Shown here piece after piece: positions 9,545-17,677 of a stretch of 64,000 nucleotides of DNA. The DNA comes from Veillonellaceae bacterium. Lineage in GTDB: Bacteria > Bacillota_C > Negativicutes > UBA1444. The position numbers and the translations under genes are program-made. Location: contig JAAZNU010000002.1 of the NCBI GenBank assembly GCA_012798135.1, positions 130,658-194,657 on the forward strand, read 5' to 3'. Every line of letters starts with the position of its first letter. The first letter of the stretch is position 1. The notes beneath the pieces are model-generated. The model was not told the DNA's origin. It made no database searches and was given only the letters and a program-made list of their open reading frames with translations.

Positions 9545-9590
9545 AAAAAACCGATGTCCTTCAAAAATCGAAGAACATCGGTTTTTTTTA
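9543..9590 (+). terminator. Bidirectional terminator
   Basis: CCGATGTCCTTC (9551-9562) pairs with GAAGAACATCGG (9570-9581) with one mismatch. The stem is flanked by eight A on the left and eight T on the right, so it can stop both convergent transcripts. Confidence 0.9.
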
Positions 9591-9600
9591 TGCTTTTAAT

Positions 9601-9906
9601 TTAAGCCAGCAGGTCAATCACCGATTGCGGAGCCACTTTTTGCAGGTTCGAAGTTATTCCGGGCGACTGCTGCAAATTGGTTTTAAGCAAGTCCAGCAAC
9701 TGTCGGGCATCGGCCGGAGTCTGCGGCGGCGTCGTGGCCGAGAGCGTTTGTCCGGTCCCGGAAAGTTGCAATTCAAAAGAAGCAGCCGGCGAATCCGAAA
9801 CCATGACAGAGTCAACTTGGGTTTTATCCTGCGCTTCGCTGCGCTGCGACAGCTCGACGGCGGGATTTACAAATGATTGGGATGCTGAAGAAATCTTAGG
9901 GCTCAT
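9601..9906 (-). CDS. Small protein of unknown function
   Basis: This 101-residue orphan is rich in Ser, Gln and Pro, has no Cys and no membrane span. It has a low-complexity N-terminus and a helical C-terminus (ADARQLLDLLKTNLQ). ATG at 9906 is preferred because GGGAGGAG lies about 10 nt upstream; the GTG at 9915 would be too close to that site. It is a single gene with a shared terminator downstream, 80 bp from hutU. The strong ribosome site is the main reason to believe it is real. It might be a motility-linked small protein, but there is no direct support. Confidence 0.5.
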   Translation of the reverse strand: MSPKISSASQSFVNPAVELSQRSEAQDKTQVDSVMVSDSPAASFELQLSGTGQTLSATTPPQTPADARQLLDLLKTNLQQSPGITSNLQKVAPQSVIDLLA

Positions 9907-9986
9907 CAGCCTCACGCTCCTCCCGGAATTCCTTCTTTTCCATAATCATATCAGAAATCGGTCAAATGTAAAGTGAAACCGGATAA

Positions 9987-12002
9987 TCAGTTGTTTTCGA
10001 TCAAGGTTTCCAGCAACGAGTCATCGGCCAGATGGGGGAGAGTAACGAAGGCGCGACCACGCTGAAGTTGGTTGAATTCGCGGATGGTTTCCATCGCATG
10101 AGGATTGCGGGCCCAACTGCGCCGGGCCACGCCGCCCATCACATCCCAGAGCATGGCGGAGTTGATCACGGCGTCGACTCGGGCGCTGCCGTCTAGCACC
10201 AGCCCAAAGCCACCGTTGACGGCTTTGCCGATCCCCACGCCGCCGCCGTTATGCAGGGCGACCAGGCTCATTCCCCGCGCGGCATTGCCGGCAAAGCATT
10301 GAACGGACATATCCGCCATGACGTTGCTGCCGTCTTTGATGTTGGCCGTTTCCCGGAACGGTGAATCGGTACCGCTGACATCATGATGGTCCCGACCCAG
10401 CATGACCGGGCCGATTTCCCCGTTGCGCACCATTTCATTAAAGCGATGGGCGATACGAACCCGACCGGCCGCATCCTGATACAGGATGCGGGCCTGGGTG
10501 CCAACAACCAGTTTGTTGCGTTGTGCATCCCGGATCCAGACATAATTGTCACGGTCTTGGCCCCGTCGGTTCGGGTCAATGCATTCCATGGCTGCCTGGT
10601 CCGTCCGGGCCAAATCTTCCGGATTGCCACTGAGGCAGACCCATCGAAATGGGCCGTAACCGAAGTCGAATAATTCGGGCCCCATGATATCCTCCACATA
10701 GGAAGGAAAGATAAATCCATCCTTTTCATCAACGCCGTTGCGGGATACTTCGATGACCCCGGCATCGAAGACGGCTTTGAGGAAGGAGTTGCCATAGTCA
10801 AAGAAATAGCTGCCGCGGTGTGTCAGTGTTTGGATCAATTCAAAGTGTCGGCGCAGGCTGGCGTTCACCAGGCCGCGAAATTTGTCGCGATCTTCGGCCA
10901 GCAGCCGGGTGCGCTCGGCGAACGAAACGCCTTGCGGGCAATAGCCGCCGTCGTAGGGTACGTGGCAGGAAGTCTGGTCGGACAACAACGGAACCGAAAT
11001 GTTGTGTTCCACTACGTAGGCCAACAGATCGACCACATTGCCGTGATAGGCAATGGCCAGAGGCTTGCCTTCTTTTTGGGCGGTTTCGGCCCAACCGAAC
11101 ACCTCCGGCAGATTCGCCGAGAAACAATCAATCCACCCCTGTTGCAGGCGGGTTTTGATCCGTGATTCGTCGACTTCGGCGATAATGCCGACGCCGCCGG
11201 CAATCACCACGGCCTTGCCCTGAGCGCCGCTCATTCCGCCCAGACCGGAGCTGATGAAGAGCTGACCGTGAAGGTCTTCGTCGTGCCGCAGCCCGAGTTT
11301 GAGTCGCCCAGCGTTGAGCAGCGTGTTGAACGTCCCATGAACGATACCTTGGGGACCGATGTACATCCAGCCGCCGGCCGTCATCTGTCCGTAGTTGGCG
11401 ACGCCCATCTGTTCGGCGATTTCCCAGTCGCTCTGATTGTCAAACATCCCCACCATCAGGGCGTTGGTGATAATTACCCGGGGCGCATCGGGGCGCGACG
11501 GAAACAGTCCCAGCGGGTGACCGGATTCAATTACCAGCGTCTGGTCTTGCGTCAGAATTTCCAGGTATTGTTTGATCAACCGATATTGCAACCAGTTTTG
11601 ACAGACGCTGCCGGTTTCGCCATAGGTAACTAGCTCGTAGGGATAGAGAGCAACATCCGGATCCAGGTTATTGTCGATCATCACCTGAAAGGCCTTGCCT
11701 TCCAGGCAGGCGCCCTTGTATTCACTGATCGGTTTGCCGGTCAGCCGTTCTTGCGGCATGTAGCGATAGGCGTAGATTCGGCCGCGGGTTTTCAATTCCT
11801 GTAGGAATTCCGGCGCCAGTTTTTCGTGCAGGGATGCGGGAACGTAGCGAAGAGCATTTTTCAGAGCCGTCCGGGTTTGCGCCGGTGTCAGCTTATACCC
11901 GCGGTCGGGCGCCCGACGCAGGGCTGGATCGAAAATCGGCGGCGGCGGCAGCTCCGCGCCGATACCGACCTGAAACAATCCCGGACATGTTTTTTCGCTC
12001 AT
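9987..12002 (-). CDS. hutU: Urocanate hydratase, long form
   Basis: Urocanase converts urocanate to imidazolonepropionate with tightly bound NAD+, the second step of histidine breakdown. The diagnostic SSGLGGMSGAQGKA and the glycine-rich VVIAGGVGIIAEVDE are present, and FRWVCLSGNPEDLA carries the active-site region. At 671 residues it is about 115 longer than the E. coli/Bacillus-type enzyme (about 555) and fits the longer form seen in anaerobic Firmicutes. The ribosome site GGGAGG precedes ATG. It follows larE by 45 bp on the same strand. hutH, hutI and hutG are absent here, but a HutP-like protein is encoded at 28.0 kb. Confidence 0.95.
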   Translation of the reverse strand: MSEKTCPGLFQVGIGAELPPPPIFDPALRRAPDRGYKLTPAQTRTALKNALRYVPASLHEKLAPEFLQELKTRGRIYAYRYMPQERLTGKPISEYKGACLEGKAFQVMIDNNLDPDVALYPYELVTYGETGSVCQNWLQYRLIKQYLEILTQDQTLVIESGHPLGLFPSRPDAPRVIITNALMVGMFDNQSDWEIAEQMGVANYGQMTAGGWMYIGPQGIVHGTFNTLLNAGRLKLGLRHDEDLHGQLFISSGLGGMSGAQGKAVVIAGGVGIIAEVDESRIKTRLQQGWIDCFSANLPEVFGWAETAQKEGKPLAIAYHGNVVDLLAYVVEHNISVPLLSDQTSCHVPYDGGYCPQGVSFAERTRLLAEDRDKFRGLVNASLRRHFELIQTLTHRGSYFFDYGNSFLKAVFDAGVIEVSRNGVDEKDGFIFPSYVEDIMGPELFDFGYGPFRWVCLSGNPEDLARTDQAAMECIDPNRRGQDRDNYVWIRDAQRNKLVVGTQARILYQDAAGRVRIAHRFNEMVRNGEIGPVMLGRDHHDVSGTDSPFRETANIKDGSNVMADMSVQCFAGNAARGMSLVALHNGGGVGIGKAVNGGFGLVLDGSARVDAVINSAMLWDVMGGVARRSWARNPHAMETIREFNQLQRGRAFVTLPHLADDSLLETLIENN

Positions 12003-12047
12003 GGTGATCCCTCCCGACTGTTATGCACTCATTGTGATAAATGCTTT

Positions 12048-12869
12048 TTATAGGGTTTCATTCAGGCTGCCCATTCGGTAGCCGGTCAGATCCAGGGTGA
12101 CAAAAGAAAAACCGAGCGCTTTTAATTTTTGGGAAATCTCCGCGGCGACTTCTGGGTCAGCCAGTTTGGAGAACTGGGAAACTTCCGCTTCGATCCGGGC
12201 GATCAAGCCATGATGGCGGACCCGGACCTGCCCGGCAGCATATTGGCGAACGATTCGTTCGGCTTCTTCAATCTGTTTCAGGTTGTCCGGCGTGATCGGG
12301 CGGCCGTATTCGACGCGGGACGCGAGACAGGCGGCACTGGGCTTGTCCCAGGTTGGCAGGCCCCATTCTTTCGATAGAAAACGGATCTCGCTTTTGGTAA
12401 AGCCGGCTTCAAGCAAAGGGCTCCGGACGTTGTCCATGGCCGCAATGGCTTTCATGCCGGGGCGATAGTCACCGACATCATCGACGTTAGACCCTTCAAT
12501 GATCCAGGCAATGTCGTTTTGTGCCGCCCACTCGGACAGGACACCAAACCGCAATTTTTTGCAGTGAAAGCAGCGGTCCGGGCCATTACGACGAAATCCT
12601 TCCTCCGCCAGTTCGTCGGCCCGGAGCAGGATATGCCGAATGCCGATGCCGGCGGCGATCCGGGCGGCATCTTCTTGTTCTTCCATCGCCAATGTCGGCG
12701 AATAGGCCGTGACGGCCACGGCATTCTCACCGAGACAGCGGGCCGCGGCGGCGGCCAGTAAAGCACTGTCGGTCCCGCCGGAAAAAGCGACGGCAACCCT
12801 GCGCATCGACATGAGTAGTTCGTTAAGACGACTGAGTTTCTTCGGGACAGAAACGGAGTACTGAGTCAT
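12048..12869 (-). CDS. larE: LarE, ATP-dependent sacrificial sulfur transferase
   Basis: LarE builds the nickel-pincer cofactor of lactate racemase by adenylating the P2CMN precursor and donating sulfur. This 273-residue protein has the PP-loop SGGTDS at 30-35 and Cys181 in SAACLASR. That position corresponds to the sacrificial Cys176 of Lactiplantibacillus LarE, so the one-Cys sulfur-donating type is expected. A CFHCKK motif at 100-105 is also present. It lies between mnmA and hutU, all on the minus strand. larB and larC are not in the window, but two LarA homologues are (29.7 and 34.2 kb), which gives it clients. Confidence 0.9.
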   Translation of the reverse strand: MTQYSVSVPKKLSRLNELLMSMRRVAVAFSGGTDSALLAAAAARCLGENAVAVTAYSPTLAMEEQEDAARIAAGIGIRHILLRADELAEEGFRRNGPDRCFHCKKLRFGVLSEWAAQNDIAWIIEGSNVDDVGDYRPGMKAIAAMDNVRSPLLEAGFTKSEIRFLSKEWGLPTWDKPSAACLASRVEYGRPITPDNLKQIEEAERIVRQYAAGQVRVRHHGLIARIEAEVSQFSKLADPEVAAEISQKLKALGFSFVTLDLTGYRMGSLNETL

Positions 12870-12900
12870 TGCACACCTCGCAAAAAGAAAGTATCCAGAA

Positions 12901-12928
12901 TCACACTATCATCATCACACTATCATCG
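12901..12928. repeat. 14-bp tandem direct repeat
   Basis: TCACACTATCATCA is followed immediately by TCACACTATCATCG in the 69-bp gap between mnmA and larE. It lies about 30-60 bp upstream of the larE start and could be a regulator site or a simple duplication. Confidence 0.8.
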
Positions 12929-12938
12929 GTAATGACGC

Positions 12939-14033
12939 TTATTCGATGACGCCGCCGCCAATTACGAGGTTGTCATCGTAGATTACCACGGACTGGCCGG
13001 GGGTGATGGCGCGCTGTTTTTGATCAAATTGGACCGAAAGCCGGCGCCCGGACAACGGGAATATTTCCGCAGGGCTGGCCGCAGCATTGTAACGAATCTT
13101 GGCCAGCGCCCGGAACGGCGAAACCGGGGGTCCAGCCGAAATCCAATTGACGTCGCGGGCAGTCAAACCGTCGGTGAAAATTGCGCTTTCCGGGCCCAGT
13201 GTCACCTGATTCTTCGCCGGATCGATCGCGGTTACGAACATCGGCTGGCCGAGGGCGATTCCCAACCCTTTCCGCTGACCGACCGTATAACAGGCAAAGC
13301 CCTTGTGCCTGCCGAGTACCTTGCCATCTGCCGAAATGAAGTCGCCAGGATTGATTTTCCCCGGTGCGCGGCATTCCAGAAAGCGGCGATAATCATTGTC
13401 GGGGATAAAACAGATTTCCTGGCTCTCCGGCTTATTGGCGACCAAAAAGCCAAATTCGGCAGCCAGCGCCCGGGTTTCGGCCTTGGTCAGCTGGCCGAGC
13501 GGCAGCAGGAAGTGAGCGAGCATTTCCTGAGTTAGATGATATAAGACATAGGATTGATCCTTTTTTTCATCCAAGCCTTTTAGCAGGAGATATTTTTGTT
13601 GCAGCGGATCGAACTCGATACGGGCGTAATGACCGGTGGCGATGAACTCGGCGCCCAGTTCGCGGGCGCGTTGCCAGAATGCGCCGAACTTGATGTGGTG
13701 GTTGCAGGCGATGCAGGGGTTTGGTGTCCGGCCTGCCAGATATTCCGCGGTAAAGTAGTCAATGACATCCCGCTCGAAGTTCGCCTGAAAATTGAAAACG
13801 TAATGGGGGATCTCCAGCATCTGGGCAACCCGCCGTGCGTCTTCCACCGCCGACAGGGCGCAACAATTGCGCTCCGGCTCCTCCGGGCCGGTTGTTGCTT
13901 CTTCCGGAGATTCACTCCATAGTTTCATGGTGGCGCCGATGACTTCATAGCCCTGGCGTTTGAGGAGCGCGGCAGTGACCGAACTGTCGACCCCGCCGCT
14001 CATGGCGACGAGAACTTTTACTGATTTTTTCAT
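12939..14033 (-). CDS. mnmA: tRNA-specific 2-thiouridylase MnmA
   Basis: MnmA puts sulfur on U34 of tRNA for Lys, Glu and Gln. The PP-loop SGGVDSS is at 12-18, the catalytic Cys is Cys107 in NPCIACN, and the second catalytic Cys is Cys208 in EICFIPD. Length (364) is typical. The segment QRKGLGIALGQPMFV in the C-terminal half is also characteristic. The gene heads a minus-strand run mnmA-larE-hutU, so two ATP-pyrophosphatase sulfur-transfer enzymes are adjacent. The sulfur-supplying cysteine desulfurase is not in the window. Confidence 0.95.
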   Translation of the reverse strand: MKKSVKVLVAMSGGVDSSVTAALLKRQGYEVIGATMKLWSESPEEATTGPEEPERNCCALSAVEDARRVAQMLEIPHYVFNFQANFERDVIDYFTAEYLAGRTPNPCIACNHHIKFGAFWQRARELGAEFIATGHYARIEFDPLQQKYLLLKGLDEKKDQSYVLYHLTQEMLAHFLLPLGQLTKAETRALAAEFGFLVANKPESQEICFIPDNDYRRFLECRAPGKINPGDFISADGKVLGRHKGFACYTVGQRKGLGIALGQPMFVTAIDPAKNQVTLGPESAIFTDGLTARDVNWISAGPPVSPFRALAKIRYNAAASPAEIFPLSGRRLSVQFDQKQRAITPGQSVVIYDDNLVIGGGVIE

Positions 14034-14254
14034 GTCCCAATTATATCATATTTTTCGCGGGCTTCGGGGGCAGTGGGGAGCGTTTTTGACAGACCAAGAA
14101 GCATCTGCTATGATTTACGGCATACAGGATTACGCAATACGGCGGGGTCTATCCTTCGCGGCGGAATGGCCGGCTGCAACGCTTGCAGCTCGTTTGGCAG
14201 TCGGTTCCGCGACTCTTTGGACTCGTGGCCTCAAATTGAGAAAGGAACATCATT

Positions 14255-15445
14255 TTGAAGAGGATTTTTTCGCCCCTCGGAGCCTTGCTGATCGGCCAAT
14301 TCTTATCCGCGTTCGTGGATAACACACTGCTATTCATTGCACAGGCGATTATCCGGCGGGATGGTTATCCGGATTTTTATCTGCCGTTGGTGCAGGGCCT
14401 GTATTTGGCCGCATATATCCTGGCATCGCCTTGGGTCGGCGGTTTTTCGGATTTTGTGCCGAAGGCGAAAGTATTGCTGATCGGCAACCTGGTGAAGGGT
14501 TTCTGTCTGTTCGGTTTTCTGTTTGGCTTCAACCCCGCCTTGAGTTATGGGATATTCGGTTTGGGCTCGGTGATTTACAGCCCGGCAAAATATGGAATAT
14601 TGCCGTTTCTGACCAAGGACGAACAACAATTGATGAAGGCAAATTCCTGGATGGAAGGCGTCACGATCGTCGCGATTCTCAGTGGCTCGGTCGCGGGCGG
14701 CTTCCTGTCGGACTATTCGATTCCGTTGACTTGCGTTTTAGGATTCATTCTCTATTTGGTTTCCATTGGATTCACTTATCTGATTCCCCATAATCCAGGG
14801 ACCGGCCGGATGCCTGGTTGGAACGCCATTCGGGACTTTGTGGCGGATATTTCTTTTTTTATGCGGCATGTGGATGCCCGCTTTTCTGTGATTGGCTCCG
14901 CTTTTTTTTGGACGGTTTCCAATATCCTACGGTTGGGTATGTTTGTCTGGGTGCCGGAGGAACTGGGCCTGGCGGGAAATAAACCCGTCAGCTTGCTCAT
15001 GGCGGTAATCGGCATCGGCATCGGCATCGGCGCATTATTGGCGCCGCGGTTCGTTTCTGTGCGGACTTACCGCAAAGCGATATTTTTCGGGATTGTAATG
15101 GGGGTCACGGTCATGGTGCTCAGCTATGTGCATACGCTGAATGTGGCGGTTGCCCTCATATTTATCGTCGGAATTTTGGGCGGTATGTATATTGTGCCGG
15201 TCAACACCTTGAATGAATATCTTGGGGACCGGACGATCGGTACCGGGCGCGCCACTACCGTGCAAAATTTTGCGGAAAATGTTTTCATGCTGGCGGGAAC
15301 CGGCGCCTATTCACTGGCGGAACGAATTCATATTCCCATTGACCACACCATCCGTTGGAGCGGGATTTTACTGCTTGGTTTCATGGCCTTCCTGGCCTTT
15401 TATCGACGTGGTTGTCCGGTGGCGATTAAAGGCGATGTTGAATAG
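14255..15445 (+). CDS. lplT: LplT-like lysophospholipid transporter (MFS)
   Basis: This 396-residue, 11-12-span major facilitator protein has the LplT signature GSVIYSPAKYGILPFLTKDE. In Gram-negative bacteria LplT flips lysophospholipids across the inner membrane for reacylation by Aas; no acyltransferase is adjacent here. Its presence suggests a diderm cell. The start is TTG at 14255, with AAAGGA upstream. A 6-bp unit ATCGGC is repeated four times around 15008-15031, giving Ile-Gly repeats in a membrane helix. Other MFS drug or lipid transporters are possible alternatives, but the motif favours LplT. Confidence 0.85.
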   Translation: MKRIFSPLGALLIGQFLSAFVDNTLLFIAQAIIRRDGYPDFYLPLVQGLYLAAYILASPWVGGFSDFVPKAKVLLIGNLVKGFCLFGFLFGFNPALSYGIFGLGSVIYSPAKYGILPFLTKDEQQLMKANSWMEGVTIVAILSGSVAGGFLSDYSIPLTCVLGFILYLVSIGFTYLIPHNPGTGRMPGWNAIRDFVADISFFMRHVDARFSVIGSAFFWTVSNILRLGMFVWVPEELGLAGNKPVSLLMAVIGIGIGIGALLAPRFVSVRTYRKAIFFGIVMGVTVMVLSYVHTLNVAVALIFIVGILGGMYIVPVNTLNEYLGDRTIGTGRATTVQNFAENVFMLAGTGAYSLAERIHIPIDHTIRWSGILLLGFMAFLAFYRRGCPVAIKGDVE

Positions 15446-15489
15446 TAAACGACGATTCAAGAGAAGTAAAAATTACGGGGGTGTTTTAC

Positions 15490-16515
15490 ATGGAATGGAA
15501 TGAAATGAGAGCCCGGGCCAAGGAGAATTTTCACGGCGCTTGCCGGGTGTGCCCGGTTTGCAATGGGATTGCTTGCGCCGGTGAAGTTCCGGGAATGGGC
15601 GGAGTAGGCACCGGAATGAGTTTTCGCAACAATTTTACAGCTTTGGCGGACATCAAGCTAAACCTCCGGATTGTACACCGGGTCAACGCCCCATTGATGA
15701 CTGCGACGCTGTTTGGCCAGGACCTGAGCATGCCGGTGTTGGCGGCGGCCATTGGCGGGACGGCCATGAACATGAAAGCGGAATTGAGCGAAGAAGAATA
15801 TGCGTCGGCGGTTGTGTCCGGGACGGTGCAAGCCGGTATATTGGGGATGACGGGCGACGGCCCGAACCCTTCCGTATTTCAGGGGGGACTGGCGGCAATC
15901 AAGGCGGAACAGGGCCGCGGCATTGTTATCATTAAACCCCGCGAGCCGGAAAGGATCGTTCAGTTGGCCAACGAAGCGGCGCAAGCCGGCGCAGTGGCGT
16001 TCGGCATCGACATCGATGCGGCGGCGCTGATCAATATGACCAGGGGGGGGCAACCGGTGGGACCGAAAAGTTTCGCCGAGCTCGAATATATCAAGCGTCA
16101 TACCCGTATTCCCTTCATTGTCAAAGGAATCATGACGGTGGATGAAGCGCTGGCCTGTGTGGAAGCGGGCGTGGACGCAATTGTCGTTTCCAATCATGGA
16201 GGTCGGGCCTTGGATCATACGCCGGGAACGGCGGAAGTCTTGCCGGCAATCGTCAAAGCGGTGCAGGGTCGACTCGTGGTGATGGTGGACGGTGGTATAA
16301 GAACGGGCATCGACGTGCTGAAAATGCTGGCGCTCGGCGCGGAATTCGTTTTAATCGGTCGACCGGTCATCGTCGGCGCTGTCGGCGGCGGCGCCGAAGG
16401 CGTAAAGATGGTGATGGAGCGTATCGCCGCCGAGTTGCGCACTGCTATGGTTCTGACCGGTGCCAGCGATGTGAAACATGTCTCCAACCGGGTGATTTAT
16501 CCGCCGGCTTGGTAG
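15490..16515 (+). CDS. FMN-dependent alpha-hydroxyacid oxidase/dehydrogenase with N-terminal Cys cluster
   Basis: This TIM-barrel FMN enzyme has the family's catalytic His in SNHGGRALDHTPGT and the FMN phosphate segment DGGIRTGIDVLKMLALGA. It would oxidise an (S)-2-hydroxyacid such as lactate or glycolate. The N-terminus carries four Cys with spacing C-x2-C-x2-C-x4-C (residues 18-29), an arrangement of anaerobe members that may bind an Fe-S cluster. ATG at 15490 is chosen because GGGGGTG lies 6 nt upstream; the in-frame GTG at 15481 overlaps that site. It is flanked by LplT and an HD-GYP gene, which give no pathway clue. Confidence 0.85.
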   Translation: MEWNEMRARAKENFHGACRVCPVCNGIACAGEVPGMGGVGTGMSFRNNFTALADIKLNLRIVHRVNAPLMTATLFGQDLSMPVLAAAIGGTAMNMKAELSEEEYASAVVSGTVQAGILGMTGDGPNPSVFQGGLAAIKAEQGRGIVIIKPREPERIVQLANEAAQAGAVAFGIDIDAAALINMTRGGQPVGPKSFAELEYIKRHTRIPFIVKGIMTVDEALACVEAGVDAIVVSNHGGRALDHTPGTAEVLPAIVKAVQGRLVVMVDGGIRTGIDVLKMLALGAEFVLIGRPVIVGAVGGGAEGVKMVMERIAAELRTAMVLTGASDVKHVSNRVIYPPAW

Positions 16516-16585
16516 TTTATACCGGTTAGTCGCTGCGGACGTCCGTATACACGGTCTGCCGAATTTTTCAGGAAGGACTTTTTGT

Positions 16586-17677
16586 GTGCAGCGTATAGTG
16601 GTATCCGAATTGAAGAACGGCATGGTGACGGCCCGCAATGTATTGAGTGCGGACGGCAAATTGCTGCTGGCCGAAGGTCAAATCATCACTGAATCCTATA
16701 TCCGCCGGCTTCAGGAGCTGGGCATTTATGCGATTTACGTTCGCAATCCGTATTTCAGTGATTTGGAAATTCCCGCGATCATTGCCGAAGAAACCCGTCA
16801 GTCCGGTATTCAGACCATGAAGTGCGCATTGGATGTATTGCGCAATAAACGAATGGATTTGGCAGTGACGGATATCCAGCAATCAGCGCGACGGATTGTG
16901 GCCGAAATCATTCGTAATCGGAAAGCCATGATTCATCTGACTGAAATCCGGACTCACGACGATTGCACCTTTGCCCATTCCGTGGATGTCTGTATTTTGG
17001 CTGTTTTGGTCGCCGTGGAAATGGGCTATGCGGAAAACCGTCTGACAGAGCTGGCGGTGGGGGCATTGTTGCATGACGTCGGTAAAGTGCGGGTAGGCCA
17101 GCAGTTGCTGATAAAGCCGGATCGCCTGACCGATGAGGAAATGGTGATAATGAGGGGGCATCCCTGGTTCGGCTTTGAAATTTTGCGGACCCATAAAGGG
17201 CAGTTATCCATCCCTTCCATCCATGTAGCGCTGCAACACCACGAAAAATTTGACGGAACCGGCTATCCGCGCGGACTGGCAGGAGAGGCGATTCACGAGT
17301 TTTCCCGCATCGTGTCGATCGTGGACGTATACGACGCCATCACGTCCGATCGTCCATACCGCAAGGCGTTGTTGCCCCATGAGGCCTACGAGCTTTTGCA
17401 GATGACCGGAACCCAGCATTTTGATCCGACGATTTTGCCGATCTTTTTGGGCAAGATTGCCGTTTATCCGGTGGGGGCAACGGTTCGTCTGAATACCGGC
17501 GACATCGGAATCGTAACCTCCGTGGAGCCAGGGCTGCCGACACGGCCGGTGATCCGGCTGATTCTGGACCAACACCGTCGCCTTTATCCGGGCGGCTCCA
17601 CTCTGGATATGAAAAACCACCTGACCGTTTTTATCGATCAGGTGGTGGATGGAACTCTTTTGAGCAATCTGATTTAG
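16586..17677 (+). CDS. HD-GYP c-di-GMP phosphodiesterase
   Basis: The protein has 363 residues. Residues 1-75 form a small N-terminal domain that begins like many HD-GYP proteins (LKNGMVTARNVLSADGKLLL). The HD-GYP domain spans about 115-300 with HDVGK, HHEKFDGTGYPRGLAGE and DVYDAITSDRPYRKA. A 60-residue C-terminal extension follows. It should degrade cyclic di-GMP to GMP or pGpG in the cytoplasm. The start is GTG after AGGAAGG. Its stop codon overlaps the stop of the convergent hydrogenase gene (TTAG shared), so no terminator separates them. Confidence 0.9.
   Translation: MQRIVVSELKNGMVTARNVLSADGKLLLAEGQIITESYIRRLQELGIYAIYVRNPYFSDLEIPAIIAEETRQSGIQTMKCALDVLRNKRMDLAVTDIQQSARRIVAEIIRNRKAMIHLTEIRTHDDCTFAHSVDVCILAVLVAVEMGYAENRLTELAVGALLHDVGKVRVGQQLLIKPDRLTDEEMVIMRGHPWFGFEILRTHKGQLSIPSIHVALQHHEKFDGTGYPRGLAGEAIHEFSRIVSIVDVYDAITSDRPYRKALLPHEAYELLQMTGTQHFDPTILPIFLGKIAVYPVGATVRLNTGDIGIVTSVEPGLPTRPVIRLILDQHRRLYPGGSTLDMKNHLTVFIDQVVDGTLLSNLI

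Noticed and set aside
15008..15031. ATCGGC repeats as a mobile or regulatory repeat
   Set aside because: They are in frame inside a membrane helix (Ile-Gly) and are explained by coding.
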